Shown here: positions 9,390 to 18,376 of the stretch, in pieces
Numbering within the stretch: position 1 is the first letter of the stretch
Layout of the letters: each line of letters begins with the position of its first letter
NCBI GenBank assembly: GCA_014896255.1
Contig: JADBKT010000035.1
Coordinates: 1 to 62,190, forward strand
Direction: 5' to 3'
DNA: 62,190 nt
Source of the DNA: Hydrogenibacillus sp.
Lineage (GTDB): Bacteria > Bacillota > Bacilli > Thermicanales > DSM-22653
Position numbers and translations under genes: made by a program
Notes under the pieces: generated by a model
What the model was told of the DNA's origin: nothing
The model's input: the letters and a program-made list of their open reading frames with translations, nothing else
Database searches by the model: none

Positions 9390-9418
9390 TTGACCACCTC
9401 CGCCGACCGTGTTATACT
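9390..9418 (+). promoter_or_regulatory. Promoter 2 upstream of carD
   Basis: -35 TTGACC (9390-9395), 17-bp spacer, -10 TATACT (9413-9418), 34 bp before the carD start. This is the stronger of the tandem pair by consensus match. Confidence 0.82.
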
Positions 9419-9451
9419 GGTCCTGACGATCTCGCGAAGGAGGCGGGTGGC

Positions 9452-9940
9452 GTGTTTCAAATCGGCGATAAGGTTGTTTATCCGATGCACGGTGCGGGCG
9501 TCATCGAATCCATCGAGGAACAAGAATTTTTCGGTAAGCGCCGGCGCTATTATGTGCTCCGTATGCCGGTCGGGGCGATGCGGGCGATGATTCCGCTCGA
9601 TCAGATCGAAGCCCTCGGCGTGCGCAAAGTTTTGCCGCGGGAGGCGCTGGCGGAACTCGGCCAAACGCTCAGCAAAGCCGACCCGCTGACGGAGAAAAAT
9701 TGGAATCAACGCTATCGTCAGCATCTCGAGCAGCTTAGGACCGGAGACGTGTTCGCCGTCGCCGCCGTCGTGCGCAACCTGATGCGCCGCGAACGCACGC
9801 GCACCTTGTCCGGCGGGGAGCGGCGCATGCTGGAATCGGCCCGGCAGATCCTCATCAGCGAGATCGTCTTGTCGCAAAACATGGCCGAGGCGGAAGCCGA
9901 AGCGTGGGTGAGCCGCTGCGTATTGGGAACGAACGAATAA
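9452..9940 (+). CDS. carD: CarD/CdnL-type RNA polymerase-binding transcription factor
   Basis: 162 residues. CarD-family proteins bind the RNA polymerase beta subunit through an N-terminal Tudor-like domain and stabilise open complexes, especially at rRNA promoters. The start MFQIGDKVVYPMHGAGVIE is the typical CarD/TRCF N-terminal fold, and the rest is a helical domain with the RTLSGGERRMLESARQIL segment. GTG start with AAGGAGGCGGG just upstream. It has two promoters of its own and is followed by yacL, the common Bacillales order. Confidence 0.95.
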   Translation: MFQIGDKVVYPMHGAGVIESIEEQEFFGKRRRYYVLRMPVGAMRAMIPLDQIEALGVRKVLPREALAELGQTLSKADPLTEKNWNQRYRQHLEQLRTGDVFAVAAVVRNLMRRERTRTLSGGERRMLESARQILISEIVLSQNMAEAEAEAWVSRCVLGTNE

Positions 9941-10011
9941 TTTTTCATGGTACGTTTGGCGAACGTTCTTCCTGGCCATGCTAAGATTAACCGTATAGGA
10001 GGTGAAGCGAT

Positions 10012-11124
10012 GTGCTCATCCGCCGCCTGATGCAGGCGTTTTTTCTCGTCTTGGGTGCCGCTCTCGGTTACCACTTTTTCCCGTTGCTCTTTGCCGCGCT
10101 CGACCCGTGGCTGGCGACCGGCAGGGTGTCGTATCCGAAATACATCGGCGCCGGCATCGGTGCCTTCCTCTTTTTGGCCGCCGTCGTCTGGACAAGCGAT
10201 GCCGTCGAACGGGCCTTCAAACGCGCCGAGGAACGTCTCGTGCGCCTGCACGTGAGCGACCTGTTGTTCGGCACGCTGGGCATGATCGTCGGCCTTATCG
10301 TCGCCTTCTTGTTGTTCTTGCCCCTCAAACAGATTCCGATCGCCGGTGAATTCATTCCCATTTTTCTCTCTCTCCTGCTCGCCTATCTCGGCTTTACCGT
10401 CGGGTATAAGAAGAAAGACGAACTCATCCAATTTTTTTCGCTTTCCCGCCTCAAAGAGCGATCGGAGAAGGCGGAGCGTTCCGGCGAGCGGGCGGAACGC
10501 GCGGACAAAAAAGTCGGCGAGCCAAAATTGCTTGATACCAGCGTGATCATCGACGGGCGCATCGCCGACGTGGTGGAGACCGGCTTCATCGAAGGGACGC
10601 TCATCGTTCCCGAATTTGTCCTGGAAGAGTTGCAGCATATCGCCGATTCGTCGGACATGTTGAAGCGCAACCGCGGACGGCGGGGGCTGGACATTTTGAA
10701 GCGCATGCAAAAGAGCAAGCACGTCAAGGTCGTCATTCTCGATCGCGACGTGGACGATGTCCACGAGGTGGACACGAAGCTCATCAAGTTGGCCAAGGAG
10801 ATCGGCGCGAAGATCGTCACCAATGATTTTAACTTGAACAAGGTGTGCGAGCTGCAGGGCATTCCCGTGCTCAACGTCAACGATCTGGCGAATGCCTTGA
10901 AACCGATCGTCCTGCCCGGCGAAGAGCTCGTTGTGCACGTCATCAAGGACGGCAAGGAATACGGCCAAGGCGTCGCTTATCTGGACGACGGGACGATGAT
11001 CGTCGTCGAAGGCGGCAAGGAATTCATCGGGGAGCACATCGGCGTGCTCGTCACGTCCGTCTTACAGACGTCGGCCGGGCGCATGGTGTTCGCCAAACCG
11101 AAGCTGTTAGAAAAGGCGCTGTAA
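10012..11124 (+). CDS. yacL: YacL-family PIN/TRAM domain membrane protein
   Basis: 370 residues. About four N-terminal membrane segments (roughly residues 1-140) are followed by a PIN nuclease-like domain starting LLDTSVIIDGRI (Asp175 is a predicted metal ligand, with NDFN near 270) and a C-terminal TRAM domain for RNA binding. Family function is not firmly established; PIN domains are often ribonucleases. GTG start with TAGGAGGTGAA close upstream. It lies between carD and ispD as in other Bacillales and is closed by a strong terminator. Confidence 0.93.
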   Translation: MLIRRLMQAFFLVLGAALGYHFFPLLFAALDPWLATGRVSYPKYIGAGIGAFLFLAAVVWTSDAVERAFKRAEERLVRLHVSDLLFGTLGMIVGLIVAFLLFLPLKQIPIAGEFIPIFLSLLLAYLGFTVGYKKKDELIQFFSLSRLKERSEKAERSGERAERADKKVGEPKLLDTSVIIDGRIADVVETGFIEGTLIVPEFVLEELQHIADSSDMLKRNRGRRGLDILKRMQKSKHVKVVILDRDVDDVHEVDTKLIKLAKEIGAKIVTNDFNLNKVCELQGIPVLNVNDLANALKPIVLPGEELVVHVIKDGKEYGQGVAYLDDGTMIVVEGGKEFIGEHIGVLVTSVLQTSAGRMVFAKPKLLEKAL

Positions 11125-11147
11125 ATGGGACGCCGGAGAGACGATCG

Positions 11148-11174
11148 GCGCGCCGCGAAGCGGCGCGCTTTTTT
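11148..11174 (+). terminator. Terminator after yacL
   Basis: Perfect 9-bp GC stem (11148-11156 with 11160-11168), GAA loop and six T residues. Confidence 0.9.
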
Positions 11175-11201
11175 GCTTTGTATCGGGCTTTGGCATACAA
11201 T
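11173..11201 (+). promoter_or_regulatory. Promoter for ispD-ispF-gltX
   Basis: -35 TTGCTT (11173-11178), 17-bp spacer, -10 TACAAT (11196-11201). The -35 overlaps the T tract of the yacL terminator, so one transcript ends where the next begins. Confidence 0.65.
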
Positions 11202-11262
11202 GAAAGGCAGATTGTCCGGAGCGAACGAACATCCGGCGATGTCGGGCAAGGGGTGTGATCGG

Positions 11263-11976
11263 TTGAAGGCAAACGTCGGCGCGGTCATCGTCGCCGCCGG
11301 CGAAGGCACACGGCTCGGTGCGACGTTACGCAAGGCGTACGTTCCGCTTCGCGGGCGACCGCTTTTCCTCTGGTCGTTGGAGGTGTTTTTGTCGCAGCTC
11401 GGACCGGAGACGGTCGTACTCGTCGTACATCCGGAAGAGCGGGCGCGTACGGAGGAGCTCCTTAAGGCGGAAGGGATCCGCGGCGTTCATCTGGCGGACG
11501 GCGGCCGAAGGCGGCAGGACAGCGTCCGGCTGGGCGTCTTGGCGCTCCCGCCGGGGATCGACTACGTCCTCGTGCACGATGCGGCGCGGCCGTTTGTCAC
11601 GCCTGCGCTCATCGAGCGGGTGACGGACGCGCTGGCGCCGGATCGCGCCGTCGTTCCGGCGCTTCCGGTGAAAGAGACGATCAAGCGTGTGTCCGGAACC
11701 GATGCCGGGCGGGGGCGCGTAGTGGAGACGCCGCCGCGTGAGGCGCTGTATGCCGCACAGACGCCGCAGGGCTTTCCCCGCGCGGCGCTCGTTTTGGCGC
11801 TCGAGAAGGCCGAGCGCTCCGGCGTCGAGGTGACGGACGAGGCGACGCTGTTTGAAGGCGAAGGCCGGGAAACGATCGTCGTGCCGGGGGACGAAGCGAA
11901 CATCAAAATCACGACCGCGTCCGATCTTTGGGTGGCGGAGGCGTTCGCCGCCGGCGGCGAACGGCGGCGCGTATGA
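11263..11976 (+). CDS. ispD: 2-C-methyl-D-erythritol 4-phosphate cytidylyltransferase IspD
   Basis: About 237 residues. IspD couples CTP to MEP in the non-mevalonate isoprenoid pathway. The nucleotidyltransferase signature VIVAAGEGTRLGA with the following LRKAY, the VLVHDAARPFV segment, PVKETIK, QTPQGF and VTDEATLFE are all present. I favour the TTG start at 11263 because AAGGGG precedes it by about 9 nt; an in-frame ATG at 11239 lacks a ribosome site, so the start is uncertain. It is followed directly by ispF, the next-but-one enzyme of the pathway. Confidence 0.94.
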   Translation: MKANVGAVIVAAGEGTRLGATLRKAYVPLRGRPLFLWSLEVFLSQLGPETVVLVVHPEERARTEELLKAEGIRGVHLADGGRRRQDSVRLGVLALPPGIDYVLVHDAARPFVTPALIERVTDALAPDRAVVPALPVKETIKRVSGTDAGRGRVVETPPREALYAAQTPQGFPRAALVLALEKAERSGVEVTDEATLFEGEGRETIVVPGDEANIKITTASDLWVAEAFAAGGERRRV

Positions 11977-11991
11977 GCGGAGGCGATGAGG

Positions 11992-12507
11992 ATGCGCATC
12001 GGATTCGGATATGACGTCCATCGGTTGGTAGAAGAGCGGCCGCTCATCTTGGGCGGTGTGGCGGTCGATCACCCGCGGGGGCTTGCCGGGCATTCCGACG
12101 CCGACGTCGTGCTGCACGCCGTCGCCGATGCGGTGTTCGGGGCGCTCGCCCTCGGGGACATCGGGCAGTGGTTTCCGCCCGGAGACCCGAGGACGAAGGA
12201 TCTTTCCAGCCGGCACATCGTCGCCCGCGCGGTCGCGGAGATGCGCCGAAACGGTTATCGGCTGGGCAATGTCGATGTGACCGTCGTCGCCGAGGCGCCG
12301 AAGCTTTCGCCGTACGTCCCGGAGATGCGGCGGCGCCTGGCGGCGCTGTTCGAAGCGGACGAAGGCCGGATCGGGATCAAGGCGACGACGGCGGAGCGCA
12401 TGGGCGCGATCGGCCGGGAGGAAGGGATCGCCGCGTACGCCGTCGTCCTGCTCGTGCCGGACGATCCGGCGCGGGCTTACGCGCTGGAAGGGGGCCGTGC
12501 GGATTGA
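11992..12507 (+). CDS. ispF: 2-C-methyl-D-erythritol 2,4-cyclodiphosphate synthase IspF
   Basis: 171 residues. IspF cyclises CDP-ME 2-phosphate to MEcPP with release of CMP. The metal-binding GYDVHRL (Asp8, His10) and GHSDADVVLHA (zinc His) motifs, the DIGQWFPP loop and the KATTAERMG and EGIAAYAV segments are visible. The ATG at 11992 is preferred to 11986, because GGAGG (11979-11983) is then 8 nt away. The tail beyond the core (about 15 residues, PDDPARAYALEGG) is longer than usual. Its stop codon overlaps the TTG start of gltX. Confidence 0.96.
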   Translation: MRIGFGYDVHRLVEERPLILGGVAVDHPRGLAGHSDADVVLHAVADAVFGALALGDIGQWFPPGDPRTKDLSSRHIVARAVAEMRRNGYRLGNVDVTVVAEAPKLSPYVPEMRRRLAALFEADEGRIGIKATTAERMGAIGREEGIAAYAVVLLVPDDPARAYALEGGRAD

Positions 12508-14045
12508 ACGACGTGCGGGTACGCTATGCGCCGTCGCCGACTGGGCATCTGCACATCGGCGGGGCGCGCACGGCGTTGTTCAACTATTTGTTCGCCCGCA
12601 AACACGGCGGCGCGTTCATCGTGCGCATCGAAGACACCGATCGCAAGCGGCACGTCGAGGGCGCGGAAGGCGATCAGCTCGAACAGCTGCGCTGGCTCGG
12701 CCTGTCGTGGGATGAATCGATCGACGTCGGTGGGCCGTATGGGCCGTACCGCGCTTCCGAACGGCTTTCGATCTACCGGGCGCACATCGAGGAACTCCTC
12801 GAGCGCGATCTCGCCTATCCGTGCTTTTGCGACGATGCGACGTTGGAAGCGAAACGGGAGGCGGCTCGATCCCGCGGGGAGGTGCCGCGCTACGACGGGA
12901 CGTGTGCCCGCCTGACGCCTAAGGAGCGGCGCGCCCGCCTGGCCTCCGGCGAACCGCACGCCGTTCGCCTGCGGGTGCCCGCCGAAGAGAGGATCGCTTT
13001 TTCCGACCTCGTCCGCGGCGAAGTCGTCTTTCGCTCGGCGGATTTGGACGATTTCGTGCTCATGAAGCAGGACGGCATGCCGACGTACAATTTCGCCGTC
13101 GTCGTCGACGACCATCTGATGCGGATCAGCCACGTGATCCGCGGCGAGGAGCACCTGTCCAACACGCCGAAGCAGCTTCTCGTCTATCGCGCTTACGGCT
13201 GGACGCCGCCTTCGTTCGCCCACCTGCCGCTCATCTTAAACGAGGCACGGCAGAAAATGTCGAAGCGCGACGAGACGCTGGAACAGTTCGTCGAACAATA
13301 TCGGGCGCTCGGCGTGCTGCCGGAAGCGCTAGTCAATTTTCTCGCCCTGCTCGGCTGGGCGCCGGAAGAGGAGCGGGAGCTGTTTACGCTTCCAGAACTC
13401 ATCGAGCGCTTTTCCCTCGAGCGCGTCTCTAAAAGCCCGGCCGTCTTCGACCGCGCGAAGCTGCGCTGGATGAATCAGATGTACTACAAAGCGCGTTCGA
13501 GCGAAGATCTGGCCCGCTTGGCGTTGCCGCACGCCGTGCGCGCCGGATGGCTTCCGGAGGTGCCGGATGAGGCGACGTGGCGGCGGTTCGTCGCCGTCGT
13601 CGACCTCGTCCGGGGGGAACTCGGCACGGCGCGCGAGATCATCGACGCCGCCGCGCGTTTTTATCGCCAAGACGACGATGTACTCGACGTTCAGGCGCTC
13701 GAGGCGGAGGCGCGCTCGCTCTTGATCGCGCCGGAAAGCCGCGCCGTCCTTTCGGCCTTTGTCCGGGCGATGGACGCGCGAGGCGGCGAAGGTGAATTCG
13801 TCCCCGAGGACGTGCGCGCGCTGTTTCAAGCCGTTCGGGCGGAAACGGGGCAAAAGGGGCGCGCCTTGTTCATGCCCGTCCGCCTGGCGGCGACGGGTGA
13901 AGCGCACGGTCCGGAGCTCGATCGGACGCTTTCCCTCCTCGGTCCCGCCCGCGTTCGGCGACGCCTGGTTCTGGCGTTGGAACGGCTTGAACAATGGACG
14001 CAAAACCAGTACAATGAAACCGACCGTGAAAATCATCGCGCCTGA
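12504..14045 (+). CDS. gltX: Glutamate--tRNA ligase
   Basis: 513 residues, class I synthetase charging tRNA-Glu; in Bacillales it also mischarges tRNA-Gln for later amidation by GatCAB. YAPSPTGHLHIGGA carries the HIGH motif near residue 15, and KMSKR lies near residue 251. The TTG start at 12504 gives MNDVRVRYAPSPTG as in orthologues and is preceded by AAGGGGG. The frame runs about 25 residues past the usual C-terminal PEL...LLG region, giving a polar tail (WTQNQYNETDRENHRA) with no family equivalent known to me. The start overlaps ispF by 4 nt. Confidence 0.97.
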   Translation: MNDVRVRYAPSPTGHLHIGGARTALFNYLFARKHGGAFIVRIEDTDRKRHVEGAEGDQLEQLRWLGLSWDESIDVGGPYGPYRASERLSIYRAHIEELLERDLAYPCFCDDATLEAKREAARSRGEVPRYDGTCARLTPKERRARLASGEPHAVRLRVPAEERIAFSDLVRGEVVFRSADLDDFVLMKQDGMPTYNFAVVVDDHLMRISHVIRGEEHLSNTPKQLLVYRAYGWTPPSFAHLPLILNEARQKMSKRDETLEQFVEQYRALGVLPEALVNFLALLGWAPEEERELFTLPELIERFSLERVSKSPAVFDRAKLRWMNQMYYKARSSEDLARLALPHAVRAGWLPEVPDEATWRRFVAVVDLVRGELGTAREIIDAAARFYRQDDDVLDVQALEAEARSLLIAPESRAVLSAFVRAMDARGGEGEFVPEDVRALFQAVRAETGQKGRALFMPVRLAATGEAHGPELDRTLSLLGPARVRRRLVLALERLEQWTQNQYNETDRENHRA

Positions 14046-14091
14046 TGCGGAAGGCATCCTCGGGCGCATGTGCGGCTCGTCGTCGTCCGTC

Positions 14092-14117
14092 AACCGTCTC
14101 GCGGGAGACGGTTTTTT
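14092..14117 (+). terminator. Terminator between gltX and cysE
   Basis: Perfect 9-bp stem (14092-14100 with 14105-14113), GCGG loop, T tract to 14117. I found no T-box consensus next to it, so a simple terminator is the best reading. Confidence 0.85.
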
Positions 14118-14184
14118 CTTCATCGTTTCTACCCGCGCGGCAGGCTGAAGAAGTTGTCGGTTGCCGAAGGAGGTGCCGCCTGAG

Positions 14185-14943
14185 ATGATCGGCATTTTTC
14201 GCATGATCCGCGAAGACATCGAGACCGTTCGCCGCATGGATCCGGCGGCACGCCACTGGCTGGACGTGCTCCTCACGTATCCCGGCCTGCACGCCGTCTG
14301 GTTTTACCGATTGAGTCATTTCCTGTGGCGGCATCGTCTGCGCCTCGTGGCCCGCGTGCTTTCCCTCGTCGCGCGTTTCTTGACGGGCATCGAGATTCAT
14401 CCCGGAGCCAAGATCGGCCGCCGCCTGTTCATCGATCACGGCATGGGCGTCGTGATCGGCGAGACGGCCGAGATCGGCGACGATTGCGTCCTCTACCAAG
14501 GGGTGACGCTCGGCGGGACAGGCAAGGAGACCGGCAAACGGCATCCGACGCTCGGCAACAACGTGCTCGTCTCCAGCGGAGCCAAGGTGCTCGGCAACAT
14601 CACCATCGGCGATTGCGCCAAGATCGGCGCCGGTTCGGTCGTGCTCAAGGACGTTCCGCCGCGCTCGACGGTCGTCGGCGTCCCCGGACGGGTCGTCGTG
14701 CTGGACGGAAGGCGCGTGGAAGTCGATCTCAATCACAACGATCTGCCGGATTCGGTGTTTGAAGACTGCAACGAACTCCGCGCGGAGATCGCGCGATTGA
14801 AAGAAACGATCGGCGTCCTCGAAGCCCGCGTCGCCGAGCTCGACGCGCTGCGGCGCGATCTGGGGACGGCCGTAAGCGGTGCACAGGAACAGGGACAGGA
14901 AAAGGAGCGTTTGCGGTGGCGATTGTTCTCTTCAATACGTTGA
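14185..14943 (+). CDS. cysE: Serine O-acetyltransferase
   Basis: 252 residues. CysE makes O-acetylserine from serine and acetyl-CoA, the carbon skeleton for cysteine. The N-terminal helical domain ([15 protein letters not shown]) and a left-handed beta-helix of hexapeptide repeats ([39 protein letters not shown]) are clear, including the catalytic DH pair. After the core comes a coiled-coil-like tail. The ATG at 14185 follows AAGGAGGTG. The 3' end overlaps cysS by 28 nt, so both genes of the cysteine supply and charging pair are probably translated together. Confidence 0.96.
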   Translation: MIGIFRMIREDIETVRRMDPAARHWLDVLLTYPGLHAVWFYRLSHFLWRHRLRLVARVLSLVARFLTGIEIHPGAKIGRRLFIDHGMGVVIGETAEIGDDCVLYQGVTLGGTGKETGKRHPTLGNNVLVSSGAKVLGNITIGDCAKIGAGSVVLKDVPPRSTVVGVPGRVVVLDGRRVEVDLNHNDLPDSVFEDCNELRAEIARLKETIGVLEARVAELDALRRDLGTAVSGAQEQGQEKERLRWRLFSSIR

Positions 14944-16325
14944 GCGGCCGAAAAGAACCGTTCGTCCCGCTTGAGCCCGGCAAGGTAAGGATGTACGTCT
15001 GCGGGCCGACGGTATATCATTACATCCACATCGGCAACGGCCGGGCGTCGGTCGTCTTCGACACCGTCCGGCGGTGGTTTTCGGCCCGCGGTTACGATGT
15101 GACGTATGTGCAAAATTATACGGACATCGACGACAGGATCATCCGCGCGGCGCGGGAAGCCGGCGAAACGGTGAAAACGATCGCCGAGCGATATATCGCC
15201 GCGTATGAAGCGGACATCCGGGCCTTGAACGTGCTTCCCCCGACGCATGCCCCGCGGGTCACCGGGCATATCCGGGAGATCGTCGCCCTCATCGAACGGC
15301 TCATGGCCAAAGGATACGCCTATGAACAGGGCGGCGACGTCTATTTTCGCGTCGAGCGCTTCGCGGGCTACGGAAAACTGTCCAAACAGCCGATCGAGGA
15401 CCTTCTCGCCGGAGCCCGGGTGGAAGTGGGGACGCGGAAGGAAAACCCCTTGGATTTCGCCCTTTGGAAACGGGAGACGGACGGGGAGGCAGCCTTTCCG
15501 AGCCCTTGGGGACCGGGGCGGCCCGGCTGGCACATCGAGTGCTCGGCGATGTCGATGCGGTATTTGGGCGAGACGTTCGACATCCACGGCGGCGGGCAGG
15601 ATTTGTGTTTTCCGCATCACGAAAACGAAATCGCCCAATCGGAAGCGGCCACCGGCGTAACGTTCGTCCGCTACTGGCTGCACAACGGGCACGTGACGAT
15701 CGACGAGGCAAAAATGTCCAAGTCCCTCGGCAACGTCGTCCTCGTCCGTGACGCAATCCGCGACGTCGGCGGTCGCGCGCTCCGCTTCTGGTATTTGAAC
15801 ACCCACTATCGCCAGCCGCTCCGCTATCATCCGGAGGCAATCCGATCGGCTCAAACGTCTCTCGAGCGGATCGATACGGCGGTGCGCGGCGTCCGCCATG
15901 CCCTCGGCGCTGCGTCGGAAGGCGCGGCGGAGGGCGCGCTTCTTCAGGCCCTCAAGTCCATCGAAGCGCGCTTCGAAGCGGCCATGGACGACGATTTCAA
16001 CACGCCGGAGGCCATCACCGCCGTATTCGACCTCGTCCGTTTGGCGAACGCCGTAAGCGCCGAGGCAAAGCGTACCCGCGGGGCGCTGGAGGCCGTTTTG
16101 GCGCGCTTTCACGCGTTCGGCGAAGCGCTCGGGATCGCTTTCGGCGAGGAAACGGAAGCCGAGTTGGACGATGAGGTGCGCGCGCTCATCGAAGAACGGT
16201 CGGCGGCGCGAAAAGCGCGGGACTATGCCCGGGCCGACGCCATCCGCGCGGCGCTGCTTAGGCGCGGCATCGTGCTCGAAGATACGCCGGACGGCGTACG
16301 GGTGCGCATCGTTCGGCGGACATAG
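14916..16325 (+). CDS. cysS: Cysteine--tRNA ligase
   Basis: 469 residues, class I synthetase. [15 protein letters not shown] holds the first zinc ligand and the HIGH-type motif; further zinc ligands appear in ECSAMS and [13 protein letters not shown] lies near residue 266; the C-terminal DALR-like helical domain follows. GTG start, preceded by AAAGGAG inside cysE. In most Bacillales mrnC comes next, but here rlmB begins 12 nt after the stop. Confidence 0.98.
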   Translation: MAIVLFNTLSGRKEPFVPLEPGKVRMYVCGPTVYHYIHIGNGRASVVFDTVRRWFSARGYDVTYVQNYTDIDDRIIRAAREAGETVKTIAERYIAAYEADIRALNVLPPTHAPRVTGHIREIVALIERLMAKGYAYEQGGDVYFRVERFAGYGKLSKQPIEDLLAGARVEVGTRKENPLDFALWKRETDGEAAFPSPWGPGRPGWHIECSAMSMRYLGETFDIHGGGQDLCFPHHENEIAQSEAATGVTFVRYWLHNGHVTIDEAKMSKSLGNVVLVRDAIRDVGGRALRFWYLNTHYRQPLRYHPEAIRSAQTSLERIDTAVRGVRHALGAASEGAAEGALLQALKSIEARFEAAMDDDFNTPEAITAVFDLVRLANAVSAEAKRTRGALEAVLARFHAFGEALGIAFGEETEAELDDEVRALIEERSAARKARDYARADAIRAALLRRGIVLEDTPDGVRVRIVRRT

Positions 16326-16337
16326 GAGGCGGAAGGG

Positions 16338-17078
16338 GTGGAAGAGACGACCGTCATCGGCCGTCACGCCGTGCTTGAGGCGCTCGAGGGCGGGGCGGCG
16401 GTGCACAAGATCTGGGTTCAGGAGGGCGTGGGCGGACCGTTTCGCAGCGCACTGGAAAGGCGCGCCCGCGAACGCGGCGTTCCGGTACGCGTCGTCCCGA
16501 AGGCGCGCTTTGCGCCTTACGCGGCGCTTCGCCACCAAGGGGTGATCGCCTTTTTGGCGCCCTTTCCGTACGCCGACGCCGAGGCGCTCATCCGGGACGC
16601 CGAAGCAAAGGAACAGGCATTGTGGGTGCTTTTGGACGGGCTGACCGATCCGCACAACATCGGCGCCGTCATCCGTACGGCCGCCGCCACGGGCGCCGAT
16701 GCCGTCGTGTTGCCCAAACACCAAAGCGGCGGGCTTACGCCGGCGGCGATCAAGGCGTCGGCGGGGGCCGTGTTTCGGCTCCCTGTGGCTCGGGTGACGA
16801 ACCTCGTCCGCCTGGCGGAAGCGATGAAAGCGGCGGGGTTTTGGTTGATCGGGGCGAGCGCCGCCGCCGAGCGGGACTACCGCCAGGCCGACTACACGGG
16901 CAAGGCGGCGATCGTCGTCGGCAGCGAAGGGCGGGGAATCCGCCCGCTCATCCGGCGCCACTTGGACGACGTCGTGCGTTTGCCGATGAAATCCGGCGTC
17001 GAGTCGCTGAACGTCTCCGTCGCTGCCGCCCTGCTCTTGTATGAAGCGCTTCGGCAGCGAGAGCCGATCGGCGGGTAA
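16338..17078 (+). CDS. rlmB: 23S rRNA 2'-O-methyltransferase RlmB-like (SPOUT family)
   Basis: 246 residues. TrmH/RlmB-type SPOUT methyltransferase that 2'-O-methylates a conserved guanosine of 23S rRNA in its E. coli form. The L30e-like N-terminal substrate-binding domain begins VIGRHAVLEAL; the knotted catalytic domain has DGLTDPHNIGAVIRTA, IVVGSEGRGI and LPMKSGVESLNVSVAAA. GTG start with AGGAGG at 16324-16329. It is 5 nt before yacP. Confidence 0.95.
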   Translation: MEETTVIGRHAVLEALEGGAAVHKIWVQEGVGGPFRSALERRARERGVPVRVVPKARFAPYAALRHQGVIAFLAPFPYADAEALIRDAEAKEQALWVLLDGLTDPHNIGAVIRTAAATGADAVVLPKHQSGGLTPAAIKASAGAVFRLPVARVTNLVRLAEAMKAAGFWLIGASAAAERDYRQADYTGKAAIVVGSEGRGIRPLIRRHLDDVVRLPMKSGVESLNVSVAAALLLYEALRQREPIGG

Positions 17079-17083
17079 GCGGC

Positions 17084-17599
17084 ATGGCGGTGATCATCGT
17101 CGACGGCTACAACATGATCGGTCAGTGGCCGCCGCTTTCTGCACTGCGCGACGAGGCGCTGGAGCTGGCGCGGACGGCGCTTTTGGATCTTTTGGCCGAT
17201 TATGCCCGCGCGTCGGGGCACGACGTGACCGTTGTATTCGATGCCGATCGTGCGCCGGAGCCGGAGACGCGTCTCGATTATCACGGTCTTTCCGTCGTCT
17301 ACACGGCGTACGGCGAGACGGCCGACGCGTGGATCGAAAAGGCCGTCCGCCAAAACAGGGGCGAACGGGCGGCGGAAGAGCTGTATGTGGCCACCAGCGA
17401 CCGGCTCGTCGCGCTTTCTGCCCTCGGCGGCGGCGCGCGGCGCATCAGCGCAGATGAATTGTGGCGGGACGTCATGGGCTTGCGCCGTGAAGTGCGGGCG
17501 GCGATCGAGGCGCGCTCGCGCGGGCGGGAACGGCCGGCGCTATGGATGCGCTTGCCGGAGGACGTGCGGATGTTTTTCGAGAAGTATCGCAGGCAGTGA
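17084..17599 (+). CDS. yacP: Rae1/YacP ribosome-dependent endoribonuclease, NYN domain
   Basis: 171 residues. A NYN/PIN-like nuclease domain is shown by IIVDGYNMIG at the N-terminus, the DVTVVFDA strand with conserved acidic residues, and VATSDRL near the centre. The B. subtilis orthologue Rae1 enters the ribosomal A site and cleaves mRNA during translation. The basic C-terminal tail (ALWMRLPEDVRMFFEKYRR) is also typical. Only 5 nt separate it from rlmB, with a weak ribosome site, suggesting coupling. Confidence 0.92.
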   Translation: MAVIIVDGYNMIGQWPPLSALRDEALELARTALLDLLADYARASGHDVTVVFDADRAPEPETRLDYHGLSVVYTAYGETADAWIEKAVRQNRGERAAEELYVATSDRLVALSALGGGARRISADELWRDVMGLRREVRAAIEARSRGRERPALWMRLPEDVRMFFEKYRRQ

Positions 17600-17607
17600 G
17601 CGGCGCG

Positions 17608-17636
17608 TTGACGCTTGGCCCAAACGGCGCTATAAT
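17608..17636 (+). promoter_or_regulatory. Promoter of sigH
   Basis: -35 TTGACG (17608-17613), 17-bp spacer, consensus -10 TATAAT (17631-17636), 32 bp before the GTG start. In B. subtilis sigH is driven by sigma-A and repressed by AbrB; no AbrB site can be assigned from sequence alone. Confidence 0.88.
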
Positions 17637-17668
17637 GGCGGTACACGGCAGGATTGGGGGCTTTTACC

Positions 17669-18322
17669 GTGGGACGCGACGAAGGTCGAACGAACTACGA
17701 GACCTTGAGCGACGAAGCGATCGTCGCGCTTATCCACGAAGGCGACCGCGTGGCGTTGGATCGGCTCATCGAGCGGTACCGCGGCTTCGTGCGGACGAAG
17801 GCGCGCCCGTACTTTCTCATCGGGGCCGATCGAGAAGACATCATCCAGGAAGGGATGATCGGCCTGTACAAGGCGGTGCGCGACTATCGGCCGGATCGCT
17901 CGACGTCGTTTCGCGCCTTTGCGGACATGTGCATCACGCGGCAGATGATCACGGCGGTGAAGATGGCCACGCGCCAGAAGCATATCCCGTTGAACTCCTA
18001 TGTTTCCTTGGACAAGCCGATGTATGACGAAGACTCGGAGCGGACGCTTCTCGACGTGATCGGGGATGAAGGTCACCACGACCCCGAGCACGTGCTGATC
18101 CATCGGGAGGATTATCTCGCCATCGAAGCCGAAATGAGCGAAATTTTGAGCGACCTTGAAAAACGCGTGCTCATGCTATATTTGGATGGACGCACCTATG
18201 AGGAGATTGCCGTCGACCTCAACCGCCATGTGAAGTCGATCGACAACGCCCTGCAGCGCGTCAAACGCAAGCTCGTCCGCATGTTTGAAGGACGACAGAT
18301 GATGAATCGGGTGGAAGCCTGA
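17669..18322 (+). CDS. sigH: RNA polymerase sigma-H factor
   Basis: 217 residues (B. subtilis 218). SigH directs post-exponential, early sporulation and competence genes. Region 2 (ARPYFLIGADREDIIQEGMIGLYKAVRDY) and region 4 helix-turn-helix (YEEIAVDLNRHVKSIDNALQRVKRKL) match closely, as does RQKHIPLNSYVSLDKP. The GTG at 17669 is taken as the start because a GGGGG site lies 8 nt upstream; an in-frame TTG at 17654 is possible. Transcribed from its own promoter and followed by a weak terminator-like hairpin. Confidence 0.97.
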   Translation: MGRDEGRTNYETLSDEAIVALIHEGDRVALDRLIERYRGFVRTKARPYFLIGADREDIIQEGMIGLYKAVRDYRPDRSTSFRAFADMCITRQMITAVKMATRQKHIPLNSYVSLDKPMYDEDSERTLLDVIGDEGHHDPEHVLIHREDYLAIEAEMSEILSDLEKRVLMLYLDGRTYEEIAVDLNRHVKSIDNALQRVKRKLVRMFEGRQMMNRVEA

Positions 18323-18349
18323 TTTTTGGGGAACGGCGGCGATCAAGCG

Positions 18350-18373
18350 ACGCCGGTGGCGAACCGGCGTTTG
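18350..18373 (+). terminator. Weak terminator-like hairpin after sigH
   Basis: Perfect 8-bp stem (18350-18357 with 18363-18370) and 5-nt loop, followed by only three T. The rpmG promoter begins 4 bp later. Confidence 0.5.
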
Positions 18374-18376
18374 TCG

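Noticed and set aside
14046-14184. A possible T-box riboswitch before cysE-cysS
   Set aside because: B. subtilis uses tRNA-Cys antitermination for cysES, but no AGGGTGGNACCGCG-like T-box is present here; only a simple terminator is seen.
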